Below, piece after piece: positions 25,101 to 30,098 of a DNA stretch of 64,000 bases. The notes under the pieces were generated by a model. That model saw nothing but the letters and a program-made list of their open reading frames with translations. It was not told the DNA's origin and ran no database searches. The translations under genes were made by a program, and so were the position numbers. Within the stretch, counting starts at the first letter, position 1. Every line of letters starts with the position of its first letter. Origin of the DNA: Zoroaster sp. YZ-2022 (lineage: Eukaryota; Echinodermata; Asteroidea; Forcipulatida; Zoroasteridae); assembly GCA_029582265.1 (NCBI GenBank), contig CM055831.1, forward strand, positions 23,078,682 through 23,142,681, given 5' to 3'.

Positions 25101-27289
25101 AACAGTGTTGGTAGCAAGCTTTACTACCATTCAAATGCTTAGAGGGTCCATTGATTCACCACTTAGAAGTATCCAAACAAGGTTTTGTATTAGCTGTACT
25201 ACCATTTGGAAAGATCCAAACAAGGTTTTGTATTAGCTTACGTACCATTCAAAACCATTTGGGGGAATCAATACTGTACAGTTATTTCACCATTCAAAAC
25301 CACAAAAGCGAATGGTTTCAAATGGTGGATCAACTTGTATGAAAAAGGTACCAAAAGTAGGAGGGTTAAGGAGATATTCAAAAGGAGCCAAATTTCCCCT
25401 GAGTGTCTCCCAGATTTCCTACATGTATGTAAAAGTCTGTAGATCTAAGGTCTGATTAGACCCAACGACAAGACCTTTGAGATACAGTTGGGCAGTTATT
25501 GAAGGGGTTTGGGTTTTAAGATGCATTTGTGTGATTGGAGATTATATGGTTTCAAATCAACAACGTACCGATTTCTACGGGTTCTTGACTGGGCAAGGCT
25601 GTCACCAGTACTGATGGAAGAGCTCCCTTGTAGCTCAATTCTCTGACGCTTGTTCTTCGGCGTTACATCACTGCCAGAACTTAAAATCACCTGCCAAAAT
25701 CAATCAATCAATCAAAAATCAATCAATTAAAAATCAACCATTAAAAAAAATCAATCATTAACCCTAACCTTTCCAAATCCTCCAAAATCCTCTTTGCTAA
25801 AGTGAAGGATTTTGAAGGATTGAGGTTACATGCTACATGCTCTTTGCTAAAGTGAAGGATTTTGGAGGATTGAGGTTATTAGGCATACTTGCCTTTCCAT
25901 GGTACATGTACATCCATGTTTGTTGTAGTGATTGCAAGGTCAGTGCTTGCGTCAGTGGACACTGTTTACTGCTCCATGCATACAGGGAAGGTCCCTGGCC
26001 ATGTACATGTATCACATATTAGAAACACATGTGTGCATACATGTCATGTGCTTGCTTTACTACTGAAGGATTTTGAAGGATTCAGGTTATGTGTAAGCAA
26101 ATGTGCCTAGGGTGTTAGGGTTAAGTTATAATGCTACAATTTGCACATAATAGGGTTGATTGAATATTGAATATTTTTGATAGTCGCCCATAATATCGTC
26201 AATATACGATATTAGGCCCCAAAAAAAGTTTCCGGTTTCTGGTCATCGGTTGGCTTCAAAATCGGTGCGGTGACGGTTTTGTTTTTTTCCGGCCATTTTT
26301 TTTTTTTTTTGTCAACAGGAAAATACGTGATAGGCCTAGCCCAGGTCTACATTGTATATGCAGGGATCAAATTTCCTATATACAAAGTATGGTGGCTGAG
26401 AGAGGCCTCACAAATCGGGCAAATGTTCATACCCCATATGTGAAAAAGGTATCGCGATATTCGATATTATCATGTTATCGCCTAAGCTTAAATAAGTTTT
26501 CCTGGCAAATTTCAACCCTTTTTCATTCAAGTTACAGTTAATAGGGCCTACCCGACTCAATCAGCAAAAAGATGCATTCAAATTCATAAGATAAGTTATG
26601 GATTGCAGGCCCTATTGTGATTTAGGGCCTAACTCTGCGCATTGTTCATAATTTGACTTCATCGATCCTTCCCGCGCATGGCATAATATTAGCGCTAGCA
26701 AAAAAAAGGGCGTCGAGTTGTCACGAGGGTAGAGTTGTCTCGTGGGTCAATTTTTTTGTGGGTCGAATTGTCACAAGGGTCGAGGTGTCTTATGACTGAT
26801 GAGACAATCTAACTTTACAACGCTAACGTTGGTAACGTTAGTGATAGGCCTACATATGGTGTACTGTGTTAACAGTTACGGCACCACCACCACAACACCT
26901 GAACACAGTTTCAGTCTTTCTTTATCATGTTTAACGTGTCGTTATTGATGTTTTTAAATCGATTAGGCCTACATGTTTATTTCTAAAGCCATATAGGCCT
27001 ATCTTAAGTTTGGATAAAAACAAAATAATCAATAAGGCATACAGCATGATTAGAGAAAAATGTCTGAACTGAATGCAGTGATCTTATGTTAACGTTAACA
27101 ATAGGCCTACTGCATAACAAGCAGACATGAACAAAAAGCCATCCATGACCAAAAATGGCCGGGGAAAAACGCCCGATTTCATACCTCTTCATTGGCCATA
27201 GATGGCCTCTTGCCCCTCCGACGACTCAAGGAGATAAACTCCTCCCCGCAATCGTCGTCTACCGGCGCAGAATGTCTCGTTTTGACCAT
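1020..27289 (-). CDS. ATAD2: ATAD2/ATAD2B-type bromodomain AAA+ ATPase, exons 1-17 (3' part outside window)
   Basis: Nuclear chromatin-associated AAA+ ATPase; family members bind acetylated histones and act as co-activators and histone-turnover factors. Coding exons on the minus strand in order: 27289-27185, 25690-25569, 24326-24115, 21378-21182, 20005-19870, 19338-19234, 17613-17496, 15851-15744, 13932-13824, 13159-12869, 12333-12085, 9302-9212, 8215-7901, 7133-6977, 5130-4944, 2175-1990, 1155-1020. They join in one frame for 941 codons. Seen: Arg/Ser-rich N-terminus, acidic run (about residues 165-212), second acidic run (about 240-270), AAA1 with Walker A GPPGTGKT (449-456), Walker B IIFFDE (509-514) and arginine-finger region RRPGRFD (about 567), then a degenerate second AAA module without the Walker Lys or Asp-Glu pair. 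The bromodomain expected downstream is off the left edge. A single gene is expected to predate the vertebrate ATAD2/ATAD2B split. All introns are GT-AG except the one after 12085 (GC-AG). Confidence 0.95.
1450..1870. repeat. Dispersed repeat with a stem-loop (retroelement-like end)
   Basis: In the ATAD2 intron. Minus-strand reading contains CTGAGGACGATCAG..CTGATTGAAACGTC, a 7-bp stem. The flank ACCTCCAGTTCTTTTCAGAA is repeated at 40376-40470. The motif resembles ends of Penelope-like or LINE elements; class not established. Confidence 0.4.
1990..2175 (-). CDS. ATAD2: ATAD2 coding exon 16, degenerate AAA2 Walker B
   Basis: 186 nt, phase 0 in and out; acceptor TGTCAG, donor GTAAAA. FREARRTSPSIIFIPHISQW has Pro-His where an active Walker B has Asp-Glu. 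Then TRATFLTLLEDLPSTAPVL and LATSDYPLHEVAVE. Confidence 0.93.
2208..2513. mobile_element. MITE family C (TTAA type, CCCTCCTAC ends)
   Basis: TTAA at 2204-2207 and 2514-2517; ends TCCTCCTACTAC and ATAGTAGGAGGG are inverted. Related copies at 33619, 35595, 36161 and 47547. Starts 32 bp upstream of the ATAD2 exon 16 acceptor. Confidence 0.8.
2553..3003. mobile_element. Probable MITE with AGCTGCCAAC termini
   Basis: Left CATAGCTGCCAACATTTC and right AACAGTTGGCAGCTATG are inverted; termini are shared with the foldback at 10091 and the element at 14088. No clear target duplication seen. Confidence 0.5.
3052..3131 (-). repeat. tRNA-like sequence (pseudo-tRNA or SINE head)
   Basis: Minus strand has GGTAGCTCAGTTTGTAGGGC (A box and D arm) and GTTCAAATCC (B box) with a partly paired acceptor stem. 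The anticodon stem does not pair, so this is probably not a working tRNA gene. Confidence 0.45.
3253..3619. mobile_element. Harbinger-like MITE, 367 bp
   Basis: TIRs start GGCC and include AAGTCTCCGGTTTCTGGTC and its inverse with one mismatch; flanked by TTA at 3250-3252 and 3620-3622. GGCC ends plus a 3-bp TWA target fit PIF/Harbinger. The TIR motif recurs at 26228 and 38640. Confidence 0.65.
3753..4925. mobile_element. MITE family B (TTAA type) with expanded terminus
   Basis: TTAA at 3749-3752 and 4926-4929; ends CCCTAA and GGTTAGGG. Body (4700-4920) matches the copies at 23485, 30623, 31217 and 43327. Right edge lies 15 bp from the end of ATAD2 exon 15, beside its donor. Confidence 0.8.
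3763..4690. repeat. 42-bp minisatellite, about 22 copies
   Basis: Unit GTATTCTGGCTAGCAACCTT + CCTGAACCCTAACCCCCTGTGG with CTGTGG/CTATGG/CAATGG variants; one shortened copy near 4206. It is the left terminus of MITE B in tandem. 42 is a multiple of 3, which explains the long open frames on both strands. Confidence 0.95.
4944..5130 (-). CDS. ATAD2: ATAD2 coding exon 15, degenerate AAA2 Walker A
   Basis: 187 nt, phase 2 in, phase 0 out; acceptor GCACAG, donor GTAAGT. RPRLLVSGAKGQGQSSHLGP occupies the Walker A position but has no GKT, as in vertebrate ATAD2, where AAA2 is considered inactive. Continues TLEKMPVHRLDLPALYSVSA and EECCAQ. Confidence 0.95.
5253..5445. repeat. Dispersed repeat D
   Basis: Contains CAAAGCCCCCTGAACCTCCT and AAACAAGAAACTAGAGGTTTG, repeated at 18915, 19700 and (inverted) 45790. 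Precedes the 81-bp array. Confidence 0.75.
5446..6931. repeat. 81-bp satellite-like array, about 18 copies
   Basis: Unit includes TTCAATGTATATCTTGATTC, AAGAGAGTAAGCATACTCAT and AGAAGCAGTTTTGCCAACAT. Copies differ at few positions, plus several single-base indels around 6130-6450. Also found at 48640-49240. Lies in the intron before ATAD2 exon 15. Confidence 0.97.
6977..7133 (-). CDS. ATAD2: ATAD2 coding exon 14, inter-AAA linker
   Basis: 157 nt, phase 1 in, phase 2 out; donor GTAAGA. MCNTDDYSDEDAPCIFDK then ETPCQPFMNFS. Two in-phase acceptors are possible: at 7133, or 9 nt earlier at 7142 (adds three residues). The DYSDED motif aligns with the AYSDDD motif of vertebrate ATAD2. Confidence 0.85.
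7250..7470. repeat. Dispersed repeat fragment
   Basis: CCAGATACCAGCC..AGCTAGAGCACGAGCC..GACAGATCTTCAG is related (inverted or diverged) to 11780-11900, 35040-35310 and 59720-59960. Class not recognised. Confidence 0.4.
7901..8215 (-). CDS. ATAD2: ATAD2 coding exon 13, AAA1 lid and linker
   Basis: 315 nt, phase 1 in and out; acceptor TACCAG, donor GTAGGT at 7900. YCGADLKALCTEAALYALRR, YPQIYASKEKLQLDL and AQRSVVSPGRALS follow the vertebrate order exactly. An alternative donor four bases further on (GTATTT) would break the phase with exon 14. Confidence 0.94.
8216..8880. other. ATAD2 intron, little recognised
   Basis: AT-rich; a short duplication GATATTGTAAGAAAATGAAA / AAGGTAGGAAAAATGTT at about 8353 and 8503. 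Nothing else recognised. Confidence 0.4.
8896..9189. mobile_element. MITE family D (TTAA type) with 114-bp tandem duplication
   Basis: Two and a half copies of a 114-bp unit (GTGCATGGTGTTG.., AGCCCAGACAGGGATACTTT). Right end GGGGGTTAGGG then TTAA 9190-9193. Related to 43108-43282 and 44284-44492. Ends 19 bp from the end of ATAD2 exon 12. Confidence 0.7.
9212..9302 (-). CDS. ATAD2: ATAD2 coding exon 12
   Basis: 91 nt, phase 0 in, phase 1 out; acceptor TTACAG, donor GTAAGT. ARRSILSIHTKEWMPKLSD and ICEVADKCVG, the small helical lid region. TTAA-flanked MITEs lie 19 bp from its donor and 36 bp from its acceptor. Confidence 0.95.
9342..9679. mobile_element. MITE with CCCTCCT ends (TTAA type)
   Basis: TTAA at 9338-9341 and 9680-9683; CCCTCCTATAGG left, ACAGGAGGG right. 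Internal repeats of CTTATG/GGACATACACA type. Begins 36 bp upstream of the ATAD2 exon 12 acceptor. Confidence 0.7.
10091..10214. mobile_element. 124-bp foldback MITE, near-perfect hairpin
   Basis: Arms AGAGCTGCCAACTCTTCCAG... and ...AGTTGGCAGCTCT pair over about 53 bp around a loop near 10145-10160. Flanks AATAATGC and GATAATGT look like a decayed 8-bp duplication. Confidence 0.8.
10215..11092. mobile_element. Cluster of three tRNA-derived SINE copies in alternating orientation
   Basis: Minus-oriented tail 10219-10355; plus copy 10359-10890 (its tRNA-like head is duplicated at 10366 and 10549); minus-oriented head 10900-11090. Heads carry GGCCGAGCGGTCTAGCGC (A box) and GGGTTCGAGCCCC (B box); tails end TATATAA..(ATT)n. 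Confidence 0.85.
11093..12084. other. ATAD2 intron after exon 11, AT-rich
   Basis: 11400-11760 is a low-complexity stretch of ATAGGTTTT repeats. 11780-11900 is a diverged dispersed repeat. The rest shows nothing recognisable. Confidence 0.45.
12085..12333 (-). CDS. ATAD2: ATAD2 coding exon 11, AAA1 Walker B, GC donor
   Basis: 249 nt, phase 0 in and out. Residues 502-584: PSIIFFDEIDGLAPVRSSRQ (Walker B), STLLALMDGLDSRGEVVV, GATNRIDSIDPALRRPGRFD (sensor 1 and arginine fingers). The homology boundary SQE|ARRSIL puts the donor at GAG|GCAAGT, a GC donor of ideal consensus. The nearby GT at 12080-12079 would shift the frame. Confidence 0.96.
12540..12740. repeat. About 70-bp tandem repeat, three copies
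   Basis: TCTCAACTATCGCTAAGTGA recurs three times, with GGTTCTGAAAAGAACC-like or GGTTCAGGG follow-ups; a related copy is at 59500-59600. Confidence 0.75.
12869..13159 (-). CDS. ATAD2: ATAD2 coding exon 10, AAA1 Walker A
   Basis: 291 nt, phase 0 in and out; acceptor CAACAG, donor GTGAGG. Encodes residues 405-501: FDSVGGLNQHVQSLKEMV, Walker A FYGPPGTGKTLVARALA (449-456 core) and GADCLSKWVGESERQLR. Nearly identical in pattern to vertebrate ATAD2 AAA1, so nucleotide binding is expected to be intact. Confidence 0.98.
13270..13445. repeat. Dispersed repeat H fragment
   Basis: GGATACCCGAC..GTCATTACCCGGTTCCATTTTTC..AAGCCACACAAATGGAAGTC; fuller copies at 20695-21068 and 21850-23480. Confidence 0.75.
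13495..13692 (-). mobile_element. Second tRNA-derived SINE family, minus orientation
   Basis: Minus strand: GGTGGTTGAGAGGTTAAGAC (A box), GTGGGTTCAAATCC (B box), then CACAGACACTCGGAAAGC.. and TATACTCGTCGGTGTAGGGC. Same family as 37380-37690 and 56760-57130. Confidence 0.8.
13824..13932 (-). CDS. ATAD2: ATAD2 coding exon 9
   Basis: 109 nt, phase 2 in, phase 0 out; acceptor CATTAG, donor GTAAGT. RCLPMNMVPDDITGVKKDR and KIGSSLADVDPM. This is the highly conserved segment directly N-terminal to AAA1. Confidence 0.95.
14088..15107. mobile_element. hAT-like non-autonomous element, 1,020 bp
   Basis: Perfect 8-bp duplication GTAGTTGC at 14080-14087 and 15108-15115; TIRs AGAGCTGCCAACC and GGTTGGCAGCTCT. 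No long reading frame. A truncated relative is at 16998-17387. Confidence 0.85.
15427..15509. repeat. Three GGAACA-N5-TGTTCC palindromes
   Basis: 17-bp palindromes at 15427-15443, 15471-15487 and 15493-15509; centres 44 and 22 bp apart. Intronic, about 235-320 bp from ATAD2 exon 8. Confidence 0.7.
15744..15851 (-). CDS. ATAD2: ATAD2 coding exon 8
   Basis: 108 nt, phase 2 in and 2 out; acceptor GTCAG, donor GTAGGT. KHHATHNSSSTSSDSSDDE then RRFERRKKKSM, equivalent to the conserved Ser-rich segment followed by a basic FERRRKRS segment. Confidence 0.92.
16162..16785. mobile_element. MITE family A, minus orientation, with 44-bp array
   Basis: TTAA at 16158-16161, left end CCCTAACTCCCTAGG; right end AGGTTAGGA degenerate. 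16165-16440 is about six copies of the same 44-bp terminal unit as at 155-589, inverted. Confidence 0.8.
16998..17387. mobile_element. Truncated relative of the 14088 element
   Basis: Left AGAGCTGCCAACCCCAGCAG and right TATCGTACAAAATATGACAA match; the right terminal GGTTGGCAGCTCT is missing, which would prevent mobilisation. Confidence 0.7.
17496..17613 (-). CDS. ATAD2: ATAD2 coding exon 7
   Basis: 118 nt, phase 1 in and 2 out; acceptor CTGCAG, donor GTAGGG. Basic, proline-rich segment: SIPRKRSIGLFDGPRSP then RRRFRTHSKPLTPIRSP. Matches the linker preceding the Ser/Asp-rich segment in vertebrate ATAD2. Confidence 0.9.
17722..18122. mobile_element. hAT-like MITE, 401 bp
   Basis: Ends TAAGCTTGGGAGATA and TATCGCCCAAGCTTA; flanks CCTGGGTC (17714-17721) and CTTGGGTC (18123-18130) are an 8-bp duplication with one change. 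Same family as 21920-23323 and 60729-61156. Confidence 0.8.
18178..18912. other. ATAD2 intron, apparently unique
   Basis: No exon or repeat recognised. ACTGGTCACTATGGC-like words recur at 18665-18910 (a short diverged direct repeat). Confidence 0.4.
18915..19130. repeat. Dispersed repeat D copy
   Basis: AACAAATCCTGAAAAAAATGG.., CAAAGCCCCCTGAACCTCCT, AAGAAACTAGAGGTTTG as at 5253-5445. Confidence 0.75.
19234..19338 (-). CDS. ATAD2: ATAD2 coding exon 6
   Basis: 105 nt, phase 1 in and out; acceptor TTACAG, donor GTAATA. Acidic EDTSEEEEEEED then NYGLRQHRRIVQRYEAPLQ, equivalent to the conserved YYLRQRKATVYYQAPLE segment. Confidence 0.93.
19375..19675. repeat. 51-bp minisatellite, about 6 copies
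   Basis: Unit AGGGGTCGAAATTACCTTGT + ATGTTAGGGTAGCCAGCAGGGGTTGAACCAC. 51 bp is a multiple of 3, giving spurious frames. In the intron before ATAD2 exon 6, 37 bp from that exon. Confidence 0.9.
19697..19862. repeat. Dispersed repeat D copy next to ATAD2 exon 5
   Basis: CAGGCCTGGGTCTCC..AAAGCCCCCTGAACCTCCTG..AAGAAACTAGAGG. Ends within about 10 bp of the exon 5 donor. Confidence 0.7.
19870..20005 (-). CDS. ATAD2: ATAD2 coding exon 5
   Basis: 136 nt, phase 0 in, phase 1 out; acceptor CATAG, donor GTATGC. DDESASLDMYSRIKSRHIK is followed by VEEEEEEEDSSEDGSEDD. The LDMYSR segment matches the conserved NLNMYTRGK motif of vertebrate ATAD2. Confidence 0.92.
20185..20450. repeat. 88-bp tandem repeat, about 3 copies
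   Basis: Unit ACCATTTGACAACTGTCTGT..GTGTAGATAACAGTACCATG..AGATGCATTCACC. Intron upstream of ATAD2 exon 5. A scrap of the 81-bp family (AAGCAGTTTTGCCAACAT) lies at 20142. Confidence 0.9.
20695..21068. repeat. Dispersed repeat H, near-complete
   Basis: Left CCCCGGATACCCGACC, right TTCGGGTATCCGGTTCCTGA..GCACAACCTTAATT. Provides the uninterrupted form of the copy split by the hAT at 21920. Confidence 0.75.
21182..21378 (-). CDS. ATAD2: ATAD2 coding exon 4, acidic tract
   Basis: 197 nt, phase 1 in (codon GTA spans the junction) and phase 0 out; donor GTGAGA. After NHMLSARKSTSKTGQKK comes a tract of more than 40 mostly Asp/Glu residues with internal DVDEE repeats, then DQQEELDQE. Family members carry acidic runs before AAA1, but length varies widely between species. 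Confidence 0.88.
21395..21772 (+). pseudogene. 3' end of a non-LTR retrotransposon (LINE), 5'-truncated
   Basis: Frame ending at TAA 21680-21682 reads KFHLDSFFPRTALQWNALPA then DCFPPTYDLFKF, the typical C-terminus of LINE reverse-transcriptase ORFs; upstream KRRDFSHVTRFAKQ ends at an in-frame TGA. Followed by an A-rich tail (AAATAAAAAATACAAAAAAA). Confidence 0.7.
21920..23323. mobile_element. hAT-like element, 1,404 bp
   Basis: TIRs TAGGCTTGGGCGATATCG and ATCGCCCAAGCCTA; exact 8-bp duplication CATTTAAG at 21912-21919 and 23324-23331. Inserted in repeat H, whose empty form (ACATTTAAGCCACGC) is at 20786. No transposase domain recognised. Confidence 0.88.
23324..23482. repeat. Right part of repeat H split by the hAT element
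   Basis: ATTTAAGCCACACAAATGG then GGTTCCTGAAATAACTGAAA; the left part is 21850-21919. Confidence 0.75.
23485..23991. mobile_element. MITE family B with about seven 41-bp terminal repeats
   Basis: CCCTAACCCCCTAGGTATTC repeated with GGCTAGGAACCTTCCTGAA over 23485-23760, then the family B body (CTTATGGCCTGTACTTCTTG) and right end GGTTAGGG before TTAA 23992-23995. Confidence 0.8.
24115..24326 (-). CDS. ATAD2: ATAD2 coding exon 3
   Basis: 212 nt, phase 2 in and phase 1 out; acceptor CCCAG, donor GTAACT. Encodes a TYSPIRTRRTSKKEP block and PRRSLRERKPLY, which corresponds to the basic RRSCRIRSRY-like segment of vertebrate ATAD2. Confidence 0.88.
24480..24945. mobile_element. Element I, partial copy
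   Basis: Shares GAAACGATTTCCAATTGCAG with the 3253 element and, inverted, AAAACCATCATAAAAGTGG..CCGGTCGGATACCACATTCT with 41594-42453. Confidence 0.6.
25011..25365. mobile_element. MITE family C2 (TTAA type)
   Basis: TTAA at 25007-25010 and 25366-25369; CCCTCCTACTGTTTGACC left, AAAAGTAGGAGGG right. Inverted copy at 33939-34306. Confidence 0.8.
25569..25690 (-). CDS. ATAD2: ATAD2 coding exon 2
   Basis: 122 nt, phase 0 in and phase 2 out; acceptor GGCAG, donor GTACGT. Encodes VILSSGSDVTPKNKR and then a Ser/Arg-rich stretch ending SRTRRN. Low-complexity N-terminal region, assigned by matching phases on both sides. Confidence 0.85.
25762..26120. mobile_element. MITE family A (TTAA type)
   Basis: TTAA at 25758-25761 and 26121-26124; CCCTAACCTTTCC left, GGGTGTTAGGG right. 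68 bp upstream of the ATAD2 exon 2 acceptor. Confidence 0.8.
26150..26490. mobile_element. Composite hAT-like / Harbinger-like remnant
   Basis: Right end ATTCGATATTATCATGTTATCGCCTAAGCTTA is the hAT family of 17722; inside sits GTTTCCGGTTTCTGGTCATC from the 3253 family. Left end not clear. Confidence 0.5.
26491..27184. other. ATAD2 intron 1, 5' part
   Basis: 26700-26800 has degenerate copies of GGGTCGAATTGTCACAAG; otherwise unique-looking AT-rich DNA. Confidence 0.4.
27185..27289 (-). CDS. ATAD2: ATAD2 coding exon 1
   Basis: Residues 1-35, beginning MVKTRHSAP and ending at a phase-0 donor GTATGA. The start at 27289 has A at -3 and G at +4. An in-frame ATG further upstream at 27364 would add 25 residues; 27289 is preferred because the N-terminus then resembles the family pattern of a short start followed by an EFISLSRRRGKR-like block. 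Confidence 0.8.
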
Positions 27290-27601
27290 ATTTCTGGCAA
27301 AAGAAATCGTCAAAATCGGTTCATTGTGCATGACAATATAACCCTTGCCATGTTTTGTTCGCAATCTGATGTGCTTGCAACTTTACATAAGATGTTGTTC
27401 ATTCGCCGGTTACAAAAAGTAATTCTCGATCGATCAGTTTGTGCCCCTAATTACTCTTTTATAAAGCGTTCCATCTATTGTTTTGATTGATTCTGTTCCT
27501 TGTGATCATATTTTATAAGATTTACGCAGAAATATGTCAAGGTTACGATGGTTATAATCTCGCGGCGCGATATCGTTTTGTACCGAATCAGTAAAGCGAC
27601 A

Positions 27602-27613
27602 TTTGGCGCGAAA
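27602..27613. promoter_or_regulatory. E2F-type palindrome TTTGGCGCGAAA
   Basis: Exact match to TTTSSCGC in both orientations, 313 bp upstream of the chosen ATAD2 start codon. ATAD2 is an established E2F/pRB-regulated gene in mammals, so the site is a good candidate for proximal regulation. Confidence 0.6.
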
Positions 27614-27801
27614 ATGAAATATTTGAAGCTGCAAGAAACACTATATTTTACTAGTTTCTTGCAACACCAAGGAACAAAACTAGTCTCGAATGTTCTTTGA
27701 AAGAATTTTTGGATAACAATTTAAATTGGAATTGGATAAAATTAACTGAGAACCACATATGTTACAAATAAATTACATATTGTTTGATCTTGCAAGGAAA
27801 A

Positions 27802-27813
27802 TTTGCCGCGAAA
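27802..27813. promoter_or_regulatory. Second E2F-type palindrome TTTGCCGCGAAA
   Basis: Matches TTTSSCGC, exactly 200 bp upstream of the first E2F-type site on the ATAD2 promoter side. A GGGCGCCATTT motif (YY1-like) follows about 20 bp further at 27834. Confidence 0.5.
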
Positions 27814-28271
27814 GCTGTTCTATCTTGGCAAGAGGGCGCCATTTAATCTGCAGCAGTTTAAGCCCGCTTTGCAATATTTTGTCCGTAGGATGGCAATGGG
27901 CTACGGTAGCAGTTTTGTTTACAATTAGAGCGCCCTCTATGTTAATCTTAATGAGTTCATATCATGATGATAGCCCGTGTTGTTCATCATACCATGATCA
28001 TACCGACAATTTCCTGAAATGTTCGTTTTCATCGGAACATTTATAGTTTCCTTTTAGAAAGTAAAACAATTTTTTTAAATGAGATATTTTCACAAAATAG
28101 TCGCCAGAAGTTTGTTTTTACAGTTAAAAAGTTCCAATATTTATGAGGTGACCAACAATAAATTAATTTCGATACATGCATAATAATTTTAAAAACATGG
28201 TTCTCACCGGATTATTTTCAGAAATATTTTGTTTGAAAGCATTTCTTTAAAGAATAATTTTATCTAAAAAG

Positions 28272-28325
28272 GGAAGGTACAACATTTGCAATGTTGGCAA
28301 AACAGCTTCTACGAGTATGCTTACC
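28272..28325 (-). repeat. Fragment of the 81-bp repeat family
   Basis: GGGAAGGTACAACATTTGCA..GTTGGCAAAACAGCTTCTA is the inverse of the array unit at 5446. Confidence 0.7.
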
Positions 28326-28495
28326 CGTGAAATTTTCCGCAGATCCATGCAGAGTCTTCCTCATGAGAAAAGTGTAAAAAAATTCTTCATAATTTCAGGG
28401 TTAAAATTTAGTAAAACAATGCAATTGGAAATTTCTTTTAAATGTGTTTAGTTTTTGCACGTTTTATTTTCTCTGAAATGACTTCAGACAGTTTT

Positions 28496-28531
28496 GTTTA
28501 TTTGTTTGTTTGTTTGTTTGTTTGTTTGTTT
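28496..28531. repeat. (TTTG)n microsatellite
   Basis: TTTGTTTGTTTG run of about nine units. Confidence 0.9.
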
Positions 28532-28590
28532 TTGTTTGGTAACTTTTATAAACATTTAGTTATCTTTTTGATAATAAAGTTTGGTAATTG

Positions 28591-28816
28591 TGTAGTACTC
28601 TCTTTATGTAAAAGAGTGAAAACCACTCTTTCAAAGAGCTATATGGCGGACACGTCTTTTTGGACTGGATAAAGAGTAAAATTAGTAATGTATAAAGAGT
28701 GAATTGGTAGCCTTTTACTGTATTTTCCAATCGAATCAGAGTGGGTTTCACTCCAAAAAAAGACTTGTCCGCCATATAGCTCTTTAAAAGAGTGGTTTTC
28801 ACTCTTTTACATGAAG
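28591..28816. mobile_element. Foldback MITE
   Basis: Arms ACTCTCTTTATGTAAAAGAG..AGAGCTATATGGCGGACACG and the inverse CTTGTCCGCCATATAGCTCT..TTACATGAAGAGAGTA, about 65 bp each. Internal AAAGAGTGAAAACCACTCTTT sub-palindrome. Confidence 0.8.
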
Positions 28817-28852
28817 AGAGTAATTACCATTGTTGTACATTAAGTATTAATG

Positions 28853-29204
28853 TGGAGTGTCGTGGTCGAGCGGTCTAGCTTACCGGACTCAAGTTCTGGT
28901 GTTAGCAGCAGAATGTGGGTTCGAATCCCGGCCGTGACACTTGTGTCCTTGAGCAAGACACTTAACCATAATTGCTTCTCTCCACCCAGGGGTTAAATGG
29001 GTACCTGTGAGGGCAGAGTTGGTTGATTAGCCCTATAGTATATGCGCTGTAATGGCAGCAATTGAGCTGTATACTCCCCAGGGAGCTGAGATGGTTTCAG
29101 GAATGATTTATGAGCCTTATGAGCAGGGGTAATAATATAATGCGCCTTGAGCACCACTCAGTTGGTGGATACGTGCGCTATATAAGTCCACACATTATTA
29201 TTAA
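28853..29204 (+). mobile_element. tRNA-derived SINE, full length
   Basis: Head GTGGTCGAGCGGTCTAGC (A box), GTGGGTTCGAATCCC (B box); body TTGAGCAAGACACTTAACC, GAGCTGTATACTCCCCAGGG; tail GCGCTATATAAGTCC then ATT repeats. Confidence 0.88.
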
Positions 29205-30098
29205 TGTTGGCAAGATGATCGATGGGCAGGGGTGCATTAAAAATGATTGTACATTTTATTCACTTTCATGAACTGCTGGTTCACCCCTTGCCCAATTTAC
29301 CAAGTGACCCTTTACAATTCTGCAAAAAAGCCGTTCTGACTAATTATTACAAGTTTTATCATCGATGCATCATCTGCAAGTGTGTGTTTTTAGGGGGTTG
29401 TGTTTTAATTTACTTAATTGCTTATTTATTTATTTGTTCTCTCATGGGTGGATCCAGGGTAACAGAAATGGGGACACAATTCCCTGAAATTTGAAAATAA
29501 ATTGCCAATGTTGAATTTGTTGGACCCGCCACTCCGTCCCCCTCCCTCCCCCCCCCGCCCCCCACACACACACCCATAAAGCCAAGGGTCACCTTCGTGC
29601 ACTCTGGAATAATGAAAACAACCTTTACTATCCTATGTATAAAAACAAGTACGATAAATACATACCACACAATGTACAACAACAACAACACTGCATGCAA
29701 TTGCAAGAGTAATGAAATCGCCCCTAAATTCAAATACTAGTCACGTACACAGCTCGTATCTGGTATAGCATGCATCGGGGGCGACTTGTGATTTTAATAT
29801 TTCAAATAGCATTTATTTTATTTTATGGTCGTGCATGCATGCAAAGCACGACTCCACGAGAATGGCTTTGACCACTGGTAAAGAAAAAGATGTTCCTGGG
29901 ATTCTGCCGAGAATGGACCTCTCGTCTACAACGGTAAATGTATGAGTTACACATTTAATTAGGCCCTAACGTTAGTAACAATTCGAAAAGAAAGTCGAAC
30001 GAACCATGGGCCATGCCATGGCCTGGGGGTATGGCGGTTATGTATGGGCATGCATGGAGGAATGTACAAATGTCAATGTCAAACAAACGTTAACACAG
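29205..30098. other. Intergenic DNA between ATAD2 and TMEM244-like gene
   Basis: A C-rich block with a CACACA run at 29535-29573 follows a GGGTGGATCCAGGG-type repeat end. No gene signal recognised. Confidence 0.4.

Larger units (their letters stand above)
27290..28270. promoter_or_regulatory. Presumed ATAD2 promoter and upstream DNA
   Basis: Mostly unique-looking sequence with two E2F-type palindromes and CG-containing motifs such as CTCGCGGCGCGATATCG at 27553. No TATA box is placed with confidence and the transcription start is not known. Confidence 0.4.
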
